Part shown: positions 1 to 11,664 of the stretch, piece after piece | Layout: every line of letters begins with the position of its first letter | Position numbering within the stretch: position 1 is the stretch's first letter | Origin: Schistosoma haematobium | Lineage: Eukaryota; Platyhelminthes; Trematoda; Strigeidida; Schistosomatidae | Direction: 5' to 3' | NCBI RefSeq assembly: GCF_000699445.3 | Contig: NC_067197.1 | Span: forward strand, 30,983,809-31,047,808 | Length of the DNA stretch: 64,000 bases | Translations under genes and position numbers: made by a program | Notes under the pieces: model-generated | Databases searched by the model: none | Told to the model about the DNA's origin: nothing | What the model saw: the letters and a program-made list of their open reading frames with translations, nothing else

Positions 1-974
1 TCTTGAAAACTGCAGTATGTTAACGCAGTGCAACTTGTTACCAGTCCTTCAAGTTCGTTATATTGCCTAATGTTCTGAACTTGTCAAAATTTTCTGAAAA
101 TAACTAGCCCATTTTATTAAATTTCGATGAATAGGGAGTATCGCTTTTAATTATTTATGAGTAATAAAAAAAAAGATCTTTGTTATTTTCTGTGAGATAA
201 AAAAAATTTAAAAAAATAAAACTTTGTTACATAATTGTATTCGTCCATTTATAAATTTATTGGTGTAATGGTGAATTCAACTCTGTTTATGACTAGTGAG
301 AAGTGTAAACACGAGAGTGCTTATTTTGAGTGAGTGGATAAATCGTCTAACTAAGGTTACCCTTCACAAATCTCTGTCTGAACTAGTTTAGTAAAACATA
401 TGTGCGCATGATTTATGAGTGTATTCAACCGATGATGAACATTAAAGTTTCCAACACACTCTTAGTCTTATTACTTTGGATAGATGATTGAATAAATGTT
501 GAAAAATGTGTAGTTTGACTAAATCGAATTGAACGTCAAGTTAAAATGAGACATCTACCACTTATGGCATTGTATAATCATAGTGCTGTATTACAAATTG
601 GATCAGCTTCACAATGTTAACCATCTGATTCCATTTTAGTTGTATTAAAACAATGTTCTTCACGACACTTACAAGTGTTGGTCTTAACCCAGTATGGCTG
701 GTTATAAGCACATTCCACAGAACGGATTCCGTATCGCTTGTTTGGCATTAGTTCTTCAGTGGATATCAGTTTGTTATACAAAGTGATTTAGTCTTAAAAA
801 AAAGTTGGGTAATTTATTTAGTACGAAAACACATGGATGTCATAGTTTTTTCTTAGGTTTTCTTCTAAAATGTTATTTTATTTAATTAGTTAGTTACCAA
901 TTATTTTATAACAACAAGTTGGATTTGACATAAGTTAATTAATTATTATTAAGTTTTTCCTGTTAATTTCACAG
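1..974. other. AT-rich sequence, no supported gene
   Basis: AT-rich DNA with frequent stops in all frames. It may be intron of the plus-strand gene whose last exon is at 3831-4145. A 22-codon open stretch touches the left window edge and ends at a TAA at 68-70, but it is too short and unanchored to call. Confidence 0.4.
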
Positions 975-1009
975 AATATTCAGCTGTTATTAATCAAAAT
1001 TATATGCAG
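975..1009 (+). CDS. Possible 35-nt internal exon of the upstream gene
   Basis: A 35-nt segment lies between a good acceptor (TTAATTTCACAG) and a good donor (CAG|GTAAAT). Read with two leading bases it gives 11 open codons (YSAVINQNYMQ) and ends in phase 0, the phase in which the exon at 3831 is open. Splice sites and phase agree, but a segment this short can arise by chance. Product not recognised. Confidence 0.25.
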
Positions 1010-1290
1010 GTAAATAATGAATGTTTGTATAGTTTTCTTCAACTGAATTAGATTTTTATCTCACATTTTATTTACATTCATTATTACTGATAACAACTAT
1101 CTTATTTAACTAAATAATAATTTAAAACAATTTTGTTAGTATTTTCATTATAAAACAAAATCATTTAGTAATACAATATATTTTCTTTTCTGATAAATTA
1201 CTTAAACGCATACTTTACAAACTTTTATTGAAATAAATATCAGAAATCTTTGCTTGGTGATATTTTTACATAAACAAATAATCATTTCAT

Positions 1291-1511
1291 TTTTGATAAT
1301 GTAATTAAAAGACGAAGATTATCAGAACTATGTGATATATTAGCGTAATACATTTCGAAACAATCTGATCACACATATACTTGTTAACCATTTTGTTTTA
1401 TATATAAATGCTCTTAACAAGTAAATGTGTGATCAGATTGTTTCGAAATGTATTGCGCTAATATATCACATAGTTTTGATAATCTTCGTCTTTTAATTAC
1501 ATTATCGAAAT
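1291..1511. repeat. Fold-back (inverted-repeat) element, about 97-bp arms
   Basis: The left arm (1291-1387) and right arm (about 1414-1511) are reverse complements with only a few mismatches, separated by about 26 bp. Outer ends match as TTTTGATAATGTAATTAAAAG and its complement; inner ends match as CTTGTTAA and TTAACAAG. As RNA the segment would form a near-continuous hairpin of roughly 95 bp. It could be a MITE-like fold-back transposon, a recent local inverted duplication, or a source of small RNA. No coding content and no tRNA-like head were seen. Confidence 0.8.
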
Positions 1512-3270
1512 TTATCAAAGGGACTAATTTTTTTAAAATCATTTCATTATTTTAACACTACTGAAATAAATATGGTTTATATTACTATAAATGTTTAAAC
1601 AAATAAAATATCTTTCGATGAAAAACAATTGATGGTTGCTACAATTGCATACATGAAAGGTTTTAAAAAATGATTCAGATAATTACTCATGTATATATAT
1701 AGAATTTGTGCGATTTTCTTTCTTTTTCATATAATTATTGTTGATGCTTAACTTATCATATTCTTTAATAATTACTCGTAAATGCTTATATTAATTCGAA
1801 AAGAAATCCATTATCTTTAATTTATATAATTGAGAAGTATCTCTAACTCTTAGATTGAACGCTAAAAAATAAACAAGTTTTCTATTACCTAATTTGTTCC
1901 GAGAAATATTGATAATACTTATGGATTATTACCACTTAGTTGCATGCCAATCCGTGAAAAGTTATAACTAAGTGAGCTTATCCTTATAATATTAAAATAA
2001 ATAGATAGTAGTCGTGTGAATCAATCAGTAGAAGGTCTACTAGACTCTATACACCATTGACCTGTATCTAATGATGATTTTTGAAAGTTATGTACAATTT
2101 CCAACAAGGACAACCATGTTTTTGTTTGATTCAAGAGTTAATTTGCCGAAATTTGCATTCAGTAAATCTACTTGTTGATATTTTTCTCTTGTCACCTAAA
2201 AATTTTCGTTATTATGTATAAAATTCATCTTGTTGGATCAGTTTTGTCATTCCTTATCTTGTTACTTATCTAAACTCATAAACTATGACTCATAGACAAC
2301 TTTTTCAGTAAAATTAACATGAGCATATTTTTGTATTATAATATTTGATCATCTATTTCTTTGAGTTAGCATTTCATTTTTACCCAGTCTTTTCATTTAA
2401 TCATTAACAATGTAGGACAAGTCATAAATGCTTATTGTTTCAAGTTGCCATACTTCACATCATCATAGTATGAGACAACTAACAAAATTAAAAATTAACG
2501 AGTTCATATAATTATGAATTTGGTGGACTAACCAAAGAGAACGGATAATTTACATTTGACTCATCATTGGTTAGTAGCAGATCACACGTTTCATAAATAT
2601 AACTCTCTCATGTCAATATTATAGAAATTCTTGTGCTAGATTGTTATTTCAATTTTCTAAAATGGTTCAAGAGAAAGTAGCTCTTCAAATACATACTGAA
2701 ATCGTTCTTTAACTTTATTTATTTATTCATCTGTTAAAGTAATATCATGAAAATCGCATATTTCATATTTATATTTCTTAATTCAATTTATGATTTCCAT
2801 CAAAACATAGAACGAATATTTCGGCGCAGAAACTTTTTTATAGTTCTATTTCAAATGTTTTACGATTGTGTTTCCCTGAAACACTATTATGACAACTTTA
2901 CTTGTTAGTATAAAAGGCTTACAATTAATGAAGTTCATTAAATGAATTTAACACTAAAGGATTAAATAAAGGAATCATCAGCTTGAGAAGAGGACATAAG
3001 AAGTTTGATTGAATAAAGAATTGATATTACAAGTACATTAAACAAAATTGATTAAATACAAGAAAAGATTCAAATTAAGGATGATGAGTTTATCAAAGTT
3101 ATGAAATAAATAAAACTTGTGTACTTAAGTTAATAACATTAGAGTGTAATTAACTGATGAAGATAGGATTTTATTCTATTCAAAAATAACGAAAGGATAA
3201 AACAATTATGTAAGATAAATGTAAAAGCATAACTTTTTACACATTGGTTAATAAATAGTTTGCCTAGTTC

Positions 3271-3335
3271 TTTAATCATCAGTTCCTTTAAAATTACAAA
3301 TACACCTTGCTGACATGTTCCCCCTAGCATGTATA
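3271..3335 (-). repeat. Short relic of the repeat family at 60955-61420
   Basis: On the minus strand this segment carries GTCAGCAAGGTGTATTTGTA followed by AAGGAACTGATG. It aligns over about 40 bp with the plus strand near 61015-61055. Flanking similarity fades quickly. It is a dispersed-repeat fragment, not a gene. Confidence 0.5.
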
Positions 3336-3830
3336 ATCAGGTTTGTGACTTTCTGTAGATTTTGAGCTCGGGTATCTAACGTTACAGTATTAGTTGGTTT
3401 TCTCGATTACTTAACTCAGCTGGGGCCACTATGAAGGGAAATATTTCCATTGTAAGAGGTCGTACAGATGTTTTTCTGTCTGCACGACTTTTTATAGTGT
3501 GAATAACAAGCTTTCTAAATCATCCTATTACTTCGTATCTAGTACCTTATTCAATGTAAAACTTTATATCCATTTTCTTTGCCGTAAACAGGACTGACCT
3601 ATTTTTGTCATAATCTGGCATTGAAATTAAAAATATTTAAACTCTCCGAACATACACTCACCAATCTACTATGGTTTTTATCAATATATGCATCGCGACT
3701 TTCGTAGTTTATGAAAACTTTCTTTAAAATTGATGTGGGTTCATATCAATACAAATCTTTTATTTGATACACTGTTTATTGTTCTATTTCTCAATAACAC
3801 TATATTTTTCAATATTAAATATTTATTTAG

Positions 3831-4145
3831 CCTCACGAAGCTCCACTTCTTGATCCTTTTGGTTCTGATTGTGGCAGGCCTCGTTTACGGATTCTTCTAG
3901 GACAAACAAATCGTTTAAATTGTCTAACTGGAACATCTTCAGCATCAACTACGAAAAGTAATCCCAATACCGCATTCAAAAATATCTCAGATTATAAAAA
4001 TAATTTAGCTAGTCATCAGTCTCTAGCAAAATCCTGTATAACATCTACATTTACCGCTACAAGTCTTGTATCAAAAGGAAGTACGAATTCTATTAATAGT
4101 ATCTCTTCTTCGTATATAGTCCCAATTAGTAAAACAGATTTTTAA
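3831..4145 (+). CDS. Terminal coding exon of an unidentified gene
   Basis: After a pyrimidine-rich acceptor (TTTATTTAG) the frame is open for 104 codons to a TAA at 4143-4145. The first part is compact (PLLDPFGSDCGRPRLRILLG); the rest is a low-complexity tail rich in Ser, Thr, Asn and Lys, typical of a disordered C-terminus. There is no start Met near the acceptor, so this is an exon of a gene that begins upstream, possibly outside the window. An AATAAA lies 22 nt after the stop. The candidate exon at 975-1009 joins in the correct phase. I do not recognise the protein family. A chance open frame is possible, but 104 codons in such AT-rich DNA with sensible signals on both sides favours a real exon. 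Confidence 0.55.
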   Translation, partial: PHEAPLLDPFGSDCGRPRLRILLGQTNRLNCLTGTSSASTTKSNPNTAFKNISDYKNNLASHQSLAKSCITSTFTATSLVSKGSTNSINSISSSYIVPISKTDF

Positions 4146-4166
4146 AATCTGCCCATAATTATTTTC

Positions 4167-4172
4167 AATAAA
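4167..4172 (+). terminator. Candidate poly(A) signal of the upstream gene
   Basis: AATAAA lies 22 nt downstream of the stop at 4145. Further AATAAA motifs near 4611-4616 and 4830-4855 are alternatives. Confidence 0.35.
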
Positions 4173-6126
4173 TTCTAAGAAACAGTATTTCTTTCATTGT
4201 ATTTTTTCTCCCATGTGATTTATTCTTTTTTTTTTAGATATTTTTTGTGTTTCATTACATTATCAATAATGTTGATAGCTAAGTTACTGTATTGATTCTG
4301 TCATTTTAGCCTGAACTTTCATTCGTTCAGTAGTAAATATTTTTATGTTAAGGTGGTCTTAATTCTGGTTACCAAATTTTGTTAGTTTGTAATTGTACAG
4401 AATCAATATAGAAAAACTCAATGCATAATTCAGTCCAATCGTCCTACATTATGTACTCAAAAATCAATAGTTTATGTAAATGACAAGAGAATTCAGCAAT
4501 TGTCATCGGATTATTATTGTTATTATATTCAGAATCATGTCTCCAAAATTATCCGAATATGTATATAATATGAAAAATAGTATATTTATAATATGTATCT
4601 ACACTACTTACAATAAAATGGGCTTTATCATATTAACTTTTTATTCATAATCAACAATGGATTGTTTTAATCATCATTATATTTCAATTTATTTATTAAA
4701 TTCTGAATTTGTATAATATTGAACTCACTTGAATTATACTATGAAAATGTAAATGGATGATTTTTATTTCTATCTATAATTTAAATATAATTAAATTATC
4801 GGATTAATTGTTTGAATTTTAAATAGTTAATAATAAAACTTGTTCAATAAAGTTGAATTTCTACGGTTTTCTTTTTCACTTTTTTTCCAAATGTGAATTA
4901 GGAGACACTGTCAAAAAGAAAACAAATACTTTTGTTCCTGTTACTAAGGTTTCTTTCTTACAAAGTTAAGTAAACATGATATAGATGATTGTATAACGAA
5001 AACAATATGAAGACGATATACTAATTAGAAGTAGAGACTAGTTTAATGGTTACTCTAGTATCAAGTACCTTGATTTATGGAATGTTTGATTTTGAAAATT
5101 GAGTTTTAGATGTCCAGCAGGTTGCTCGTTTGCTAAAATACAATGGGATTTGTTTGAACTATGGTTAGATAGCTATCTTTCTAACATGTATATATCTAAC
5201 AAACAACTTTAACTGAAGAGTTATCTTGTCAATCCTTTTATTTGTAATCTATTTTACTGTGGAATATGTTTAGTAGATTAAATAATCGATGGTACTTCAT
5301 GCATAATGTTGATAATGATGGTTATGTTAGGATTTAAACAACTGTAACTTTGGTTTTAATCTTTCTGAGAAATATGAGTTTTATTACATTTGATATAGTA
5401 AATTAAAATAAATATAGTTATTCAAAGGAAATACCAATGATTACTATCACAACATACGAAACGAGTAGGCTATGAGCGTCAGTTCCTTATCGTTTGATTG
5501 TGACGGGTGATATTACTGCTAGGATGTTTTCATTCTAATCGGTAATCGTCCTTAATTTCCCATTTCTCAATTAAACATTCATATAAACAGTGTGGTAAAC
5601 TAACAAATAATATTCAGAGAACTAGTCCGTAAAGCAATGTTCCGACATGGTTACTTATAGAAGGGGTCTAGAAGTTGGGGGAAATTTTAACAACCTTGTT
5701 TCATTCAGAGTTTAACATTAAGCAACATTCTTGAAGAACTCACGTTTTGTCTGTTTGTTGATTGATTTGTTATTATCCTGTCTTTTGAAAATGTAGAGTA
5801 CTTTGTTATATGGAGTATGCTCTGCAGATTATCTGGTTACATGAAATACGCTACTTTGTAAATACTTGTATTTGACTACAAAGTTCAGACAATCTGAAGG
5901 GAGATGAGTCAAAAAAGTTTGAGTGACTAAGTACTGTGAAACAACAAACTGATACGTCTTTGAGGTCACACCATGCTAGTAAATTACGAAACATTTTATG
6001 GAAGTTTCCAAAGTTTCCCATAACTCTTAAGTTTACAATTTGGTAAGGGGTGTTTATAACAGGTAGTTATCTTAAGTTTCCTAATCATGAAAGAAAGAGT
6101 AACAGCTTGCTTAAACTGAATTTTAA
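4173..6126. other. AT-rich intergenic sequence
   Basis: No conserved frame, RNA gene or recognisable repeat seen, apart from further possible poly(A) signals near its left end. Confidence 0.5.
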
Positions 6127-7279
6127 TCATGAGCATTTGATGCTTAGGAATGATATCTTTTTAAAACTATTGGGACATCGCAGTGGTTTCGACCGGTTTT
6201 CCATTATTTCAGTCCCTAAATTTATTAGCATTTTTGAATTCAGATTTTCGTTAATGCTGCCCATATACGTAAACGTCTCCACCTCTTCTACAGGTTTCCC
6301 ATCAAGTATGGTTGCGTTGGTATTAGCTGTGTTGCATTTAAGAATCTTACTTTCTCCCTTGTGTATGTTGAGGTCTCTTGCTATAGAGGCTGCTGCTACA
6401 CTAACTATCTTCACCTGGATTTGTTGTTGTGTATGGGACAGGATAACTAGGCTATCTGTGAAGTCCAAATTGTTTGGTTGCATCCTAGCTGTTCACTATA
6501 TTCCGTGCCTTACCCTGAGAAACGGACATCTTCCTAATACAGTCGACCACGAGAAGAAATAAAAATGGAGAGAGTAAGCAGTCTTGTCTGATAGCGGTTT
6601 TCATTTGGAATGCATGATCTTGCACTGTAGTCAGTCGTACAAATTCCGAATGACGTCGAAGATCTTCCCTGGTACACCATGGTATTGACGAAGGTTCCAT
6701 AATGTTCTCCCTTCCACATGATCATACGTTTTCTCATAACCAAGACAGTTTTTGTATAGTGATGAGTTCCGTTCAACCGACTGTTAAACAATGTTCCGTA
6801 GTGTCGCGATTTAGTCCATGTATGACCGATGCTTACGGATCGCTTGATCCTATTGATATCGATGTTTGACGTCTAATGGACTTGTTGTTCCGTACGCCAT
6901 CATTCTGTTGAAAAAATTTACTGTTACTGACAATAGTGTGATACTTCTGTAGTTCTCATATATGCTTGGATCTGCTTTGTTTGGTGTCACGGTCAGGCAT
7001 CAATCTTTCCAGTCCGTCGGCACTTATTCTTCCTCCCAAATCTTCATAAATAGTGTTAAGTATGTTTGTAACTACTTCTATATCTGACTTTAGTGATTCA
7101 GCTGTTATATTGCCAAGTTTTGCTGCTTTCTCACTCTTCATTTGTCTGATGGCCATCCTGATTTCTTCAATCGTTGTTGGGGTGACATCTATAGGAAGGT
7201 CTGTAGGCGCTGTTTCGACTTCCGGTGGATTCAATGTAACTGGTATGCCAATCAGTTCCTCATAGTGCTCTACACACAT
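6127..7279 (-). pseudogene. Reverse transcriptase remnant of the RTE element
   Basis: The N-terminal RT part (7279-6956) includes a TIEEIRMAIRQMKS segment. After a degraded middle come the CLLSPFLFLLVVD segment (about 6700-6485) and the palm region with LDFTDSLVIL (about 6465-6433). The family normally has the catalytic F-A-D-D box here; this copy has F-T-D-S (codons 6462-6451), so one of the two metal-binding aspartates is lost. The frame shifts at least twice. The C-terminal thumb region expected after MGSI is not recognisable. Confidence 0.8.
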
Positions 7280-8084
7280 ATTCCTCTGTTTTTGAATCTC
7301 AGTGACTGATTCCCTTTCTTTGTGCTTGACTAATCTATTTGGTTTACTATATTTCTCCGCACATTTTTTTTCGTGTCATATAGTTCCTTTATTACCCCTC
7401 TCTCGTAGTTTTTTCTGCTGTCGCTGCTAGCTATTCCACTTATTTCTGCTTGTCAGCTTTAATGCTTTTTCACACTTACTTGTTTGTTTCTATGTATTCA
7501 GCTTGTGCTTTGACTTCCTCTGCTGTTCTTCGATTGTCGTTAATTGCTGTCATCTTGTTCCTCCTTTCTTCAACCCTCCTCAGGGTTTAGATAGAGATCC
7601 ATTCCTTGTCGCCGAGCACCTCCAAACACGTTGAAGTTAGTGCTTCCTTGATCGCTTTTCAGTTAGCCTCCATCGTAGTTTCTTCTTTCAGTAGGTCCTG
7701 TAAGGCCAGGAACCCGTTGTTGAGAGTTATCTTGAATTCGTTGAGTTTGTCAGTATCTCAAAGGAAAGATGTTTTGAACCCTTGTAATCCTGCCTCGTCA
7801 GCTGTCCATTGCTTCTTTACCTTAAGTTTTGTTTTCGCAACCACCAGGTGGTGATCCGAAGCCATATCAGCTCCACTTCTGGTTCTCACGTCTTACATTG
7901 TCCGTCTGAAGTTTTTAGTGATGCAAATATGATCAATCTGACTCACTGTGGTATAATTTCTTTAGACCCATATAGCTTTGTGTATGCGTTTGTGTGGAAA
8001 TATTTTGCCACTTATATCCAATCTGTTCAATGCAAATATGTTTGCAAATCCCTCCCCATTTTCGTTTCTCTCTCCCAGTCCATG

Positions 8085-8560
8085 TCATCTCATGGTGTTG
8101 TCCATCCTGACTTTGACGTTTAAGTCTCCGATCAGGATTGTTAGGTCGTTTCCTGTGCACTCTGCTACGACCAAACGCAAACTCTCATTAAACTGAGTCT
8201 TATCATTTTCATTGCTATTATTGGTTGGTGAGTAGAATTGGATAACATTCATTGTGCTTTCCTGTCTCTTTGTTTTGAAGGATGCTTTGATGATCCTAGG
8301 TTCATGGGATTCCCATCCTTTAAATGTATTACGTGCTTCTTTGGACTGCATCAGAGCAACTCCGTGAGTATGTGAAGCATTTTCCTCTTCGTGACCGGAG
8401 TACAGCAGCATTTATCCCGTATCTAGCCTTTGACGTCCAGCTCGAGTCCAATGGGTTTCTTTGATTCTGAGTATTGTCATGTCGTATCTCCTCATTTCCA
8501 TAGTTATTTGACTAGCCATCTCAGTCTCCTATATTGTCTGGACATTCCATGTACCTATGT
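8085..8560 (-). pseudogene. Endonuclease domain remnant of the RTE element
   Basis: This matches the apurinic-type endonuclease (exonuclease-endonuclease-phosphatase fold) that opens RTE proteins. It starts near GTWNV (8541-8555), continues through ETHWT and SGHEEEN, and reaches the GDLNVK segment near 8120, where active elements usually have GDFNAK. A stop separates the ETHWT and SGHEEEN pieces. In an active element the domain nicks target DNA for reverse transcription; this copy cannot make an intact protein. Confidence 0.75.
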
Positions 8561-8600
8561 TAATTTTTACTTTGATTGTTATAAGCTGCATCGGTCTCAT

Positions 8601-9688
8601 GACTTCCCACGAATAAAGGCTTTCACCATGAGGCACCATAATTATTCGGAATAAAGATCCTTAAACTCACAGGAAGGAGTTTAAGTGGATTAAATTGTTT
8701 ATTGTGGTCAGCGTATCTTTAGTATTGTTGTTTTCTACTTGATGGGGTTGCTGACCACATCCCCAACTCACCTCCTTTACCGTGTTTTGAGAGTGGCAGA
8801 AACCACGAAAGGACTACAGGAGGAGCTATTATGTTAAAACGTATCCACGTTATAAAGGCTCAGTAGTATACAAAATTGTTCGGGACGTGGTCAATTACAA
8901 TAAGTCATCCTCCAGGTGTTAGCTGGATGACTTCTTATCACTGATCATGAAATCGAAACTGATAAAAAGACAGAATCAAGTCTGTCCACATTTATCACTT
9001 CTGTCTTTGAATCTGTTACATCCGCTTCGAGGCGCTTTTTCCGAGCACATTTTTAATGCGATTTTTGTAATAATCAAGCTTGTTACCGGAAATGAGTATC
9101 CTACTGTGACATCATTAGCATGCAAATGCGTATCTTTACTAAAAAGCTAGAAATATCATTGATATGAGCTATAAAGATTACCAACACTTAGTACATTTTT
9201 GTAGTCGGTGAGAATATATATGATGGATTCATTTTATCCATTTGGTCGAGAATTCTTCAACCATGTAATCAGGCAACCGCTGATCCTATATGTCTCGTGA
9301 GATGTTGCCCATATCAGTACAGTGTTAAAACGTAGTGCATAAAATTATATTGAACATAGGTTATACAAAAGAAATTAAACTGTTAAATGGCGAAAGATGT
9401 AAACTTTAGGAATCTGTGTTGGTTACTAACAAGCTTTGAAATGAGCAAATAGCATCATTAATTCTGTAAATAAATGATATTGCAACAATAAGCAAATAAT
9501 TGCTAGCCGGTGTAATCTCTAGATTGGAAACATAATGGCATATATTTGACTTTCCAGTGATTAGGGCTACCCAATTCGAGTAGTGGTGTACAATTTTTAT
9601 CCAAGTTATAAATTTTCAACCATAGCAATTGATACATGGCCTTCTAAAATTCTGGCAAAGCTTTGTCACTGAAAGCTGTGCGAATGAG
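8601..9688. other. Intergenic sequence, possibly including the RTE 5' leader
   Basis: The first part may be leader of the minus-strand RTE element. The segment 8740-8930 is less AT-rich than its surroundings and could be another dispersed repeat. No gene is supported. Confidence 0.35.
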
Positions 9689-10049
9689 AGAGTAATGACC
9701 TACTTTTATCGAGAGAACGCGATTGGTGTAATGGAAACAATTATTATTATAACCAATTGTACCAAGGGTTGTTTTACCGTACTTTTTTGTTTAACTGTAC
9801 GGAAACACATACATTCTTCCGTTGATTGTGACCTTGCACAGGTTCAGTTACGCTCAGTAACCACACTTGTACTCCTTTGGCACGATCTCGGTATCCTTTC
9901 CATACCACGAGATCGCCAACAAATACATCTCGACTACAGCCATCAACTGTCTCCTGATGTTTGGCTTACGGGGAATCTTATCGGTTAACTGGCACGTAGT
10001 CTTCCTGTAGTGGTGATCATAGTCAACCTCAACTCGACACCACACTACA
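9689..10049 (+). repeat. Diverged solo LTR of the array family
   Basis: It aligns end to end with the 407-bp LTR of the 12.9-34.1 kb array. Shared blocks are AACAATTATTATTATAACCA, CACGATCTCGGTATCCTTTC, CCACGAGATCGCCA and the terminal ACTCGACACCAC-CTACA. It differs by many substitutions and lacks about 45 bp before the GGCACG block. No internal retroelement sequence follows, so it is a solo LTR, the usual product of LTR-LTR recombination. Both hairpins of the array LTR are retained. The terminal TGT is degraded. Confidence 0.8.
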
Positions 10050-11080
10050 TCTTGTTCATACGTTTAAACTAACTCGGTTGATTGATTGCAGATGTTTATA
10101 ATAACAACGACTTTGTTCACTGATATTAAACCCTTCTCTCGAAGCACTGAGTTGACCTCAGAGAAATGTAGGTCTCAACTAATTTTATTTATACTCTACC
10201 GAATGATCTGGTCAAAAAGAACAGGAAATCCGAATACATGTAGTTTTAAAGAGTAATGTATTCTATACATACGACTCAGCAGCCAGATGATGAAAATAAA
10301 TAAACATACATAGCTTGGAGAATATTTAAATTTGAAGAGTGGTCTTTTGATCGAAATCCGTGACTTCAGATTAACTCAGGTTTCATATTGAGCAAGCGAT
10401 GACTATAAATATTAATCACTGCCACCATCAATTGCTTCCCAGACAGTTTTTAAGTCAGTTCAGTAGAAGATACCTGTCGATCAGTATTGTCGAATTCGAC
10501 AGATTATAATGTACCTTCATGTTCAGTAATCTCTAGTGGATTTCTAGTATATTAACAGGGTCTCAAACTGCATATCTTCAGATCCTATTTTACGTGCTTT
10601 TGTGGCGGATTGATATAAGGATGGTGATATCAACGAGAACAGAACAGAGAGCCTGAAAACGTTAGGGATTCAGCAGTATTTAACAATACTTAACTGTCGG
10701 CCTGGGCTCTTTTAATTACATTTGCCTAAAGTAATTGAAAGACGAGTTTTAGAGAACTGAGTGGGATAATGTAGTTAGATTATCCGCAAATTTTTAAATC
10801 ATATTTTTTCAGCCAGCTAGGAGGTATTGAGATTCCACTGCAAGCTGAAGTGGGCTTGTAGAATTATGGTCTACTATGATATTAGTGCTGTTCTAATAAT
10901 AGACCTAATTCTAAATTTGTAGATTCGTCATGATATAACTGCCTAATCTATAAGATCTTACGTGGAAGTCACACCATCGACTACGCCAACTCACTGTATC
11001 GTACCAATTACCAATACATGATGTAGAACAAGGTTAGGCTAGAGAAAGAACAATATATTTAATATGAATAGAAGAAATAA
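10050..11080. other. Intergenic sequence
   Basis: No coding frame, tRNA-like element or recognised repeat seen. Confidence 0.45.
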
Positions 11081-11440
11081 GATAACATTCAGCAGGGACC
11101 ACGCCTGCATGGCCGAGCCATGCCGTTCGATCAACTCTAATTCACTCAACTCATTGTTCGCGCCTTCTCCATCGTTAGGTATTTCTCCGTGTTAAATATT
11201 GAATATCTATTTTCCGAGTTGTCTCATGTTCAGCTTTTCGGATTGTGTGGTTATGGTCCAATGCCACTACACTACTCTCCCACCAGAATCAACGTGGTGT
11301 TGGTTCGATACCAAATCGGATGGGATCGTCGCGCGCCGGAGTTTACCAAGACTAGTAAGAATCCCCCGGGTAATGATAAGCTGAAAGATAAACCAGAAAG
11401 AAGGCGGCAGCATCTGGTCGAGAAATACATGTAATAATTT
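11081..11440. repeat. GC-richer segment, probable dispersed-repeat fragment
   Basis: This block is clearly less AT-rich than its surroundings and has an 81-codon frame with no recognisable product. A perfect hairpin, GCATGGC-CGA-GCCATGC, lies at 11107-11123. No second copy is in the window, so family and orientation are unknown. Confidence 0.3.
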
Positions 11441-11664
11441 TAAAATATCTGCCTTCATGCTTAACATACTTGAAATGAAAATTTGGGTGATAATTTGAGC
11501 TATAAAAAATGGGATTACAATAATAATAATAAAACGATGCGTGTTAATAGCCGTTGGTTAATAACTTAACTCATAGGTAGTATGTATTTTGTGTTTAGAA
11601 ATATTAAAAGTAATGAATATTGTAGAAATGTTAATATTGTAAGATTCATTTTGAATGTGTTGTG

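Larger units (their letters stand above)
1010..3830 (+). other. Putative 2.8-kb intron
   Basis: AT-rich sequence between the two candidate exons. It contains the fold-back element at 1291-1511 and a short repeat relic at 3271-3335. I see no other coding signal; the 63-codon minus frame at 3139-3330 is explained by that relic. Confidence 0.35.
6127..8600 (-). mobile_element. Decayed RTE-clade non-LTR retrotransposon (SR2-like)
   Basis: The minus strand carries the order expected of an RTE polyprotein: an endonuclease region (about 8555-8085), a linker (about 7860-7300) and reverse transcriptase (7279 to about 6250). Recognisable pieces include GTWNV near 8550, ETHWTRAG near 8450, SGHEEENA near 8400, DLTILIGDLN near 8130, HYEELIG at the start of the RT part, CLLSPFLFLLVVD near 6600, and VEEVETFTYMGSI. 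The frame is broken repeatedly by stops and shifts, and family similarity fades below about 6250, so the 3' end is lost. No target-site duplication or 3' tail was identified. The copy is old and not autonomous. Confidence 0.85.

Noticed and set aside
1..70. A 22-codon open stretch ending in TAA at 68-70
   Set aside because: It is cut by the window edge, very short, and has no acceptor or family support.
6050..6562. A 170-codon plus-strand frame
   Set aside because: It is antisense to the RT remnant, which has recognisable family motifs on the minus strand.
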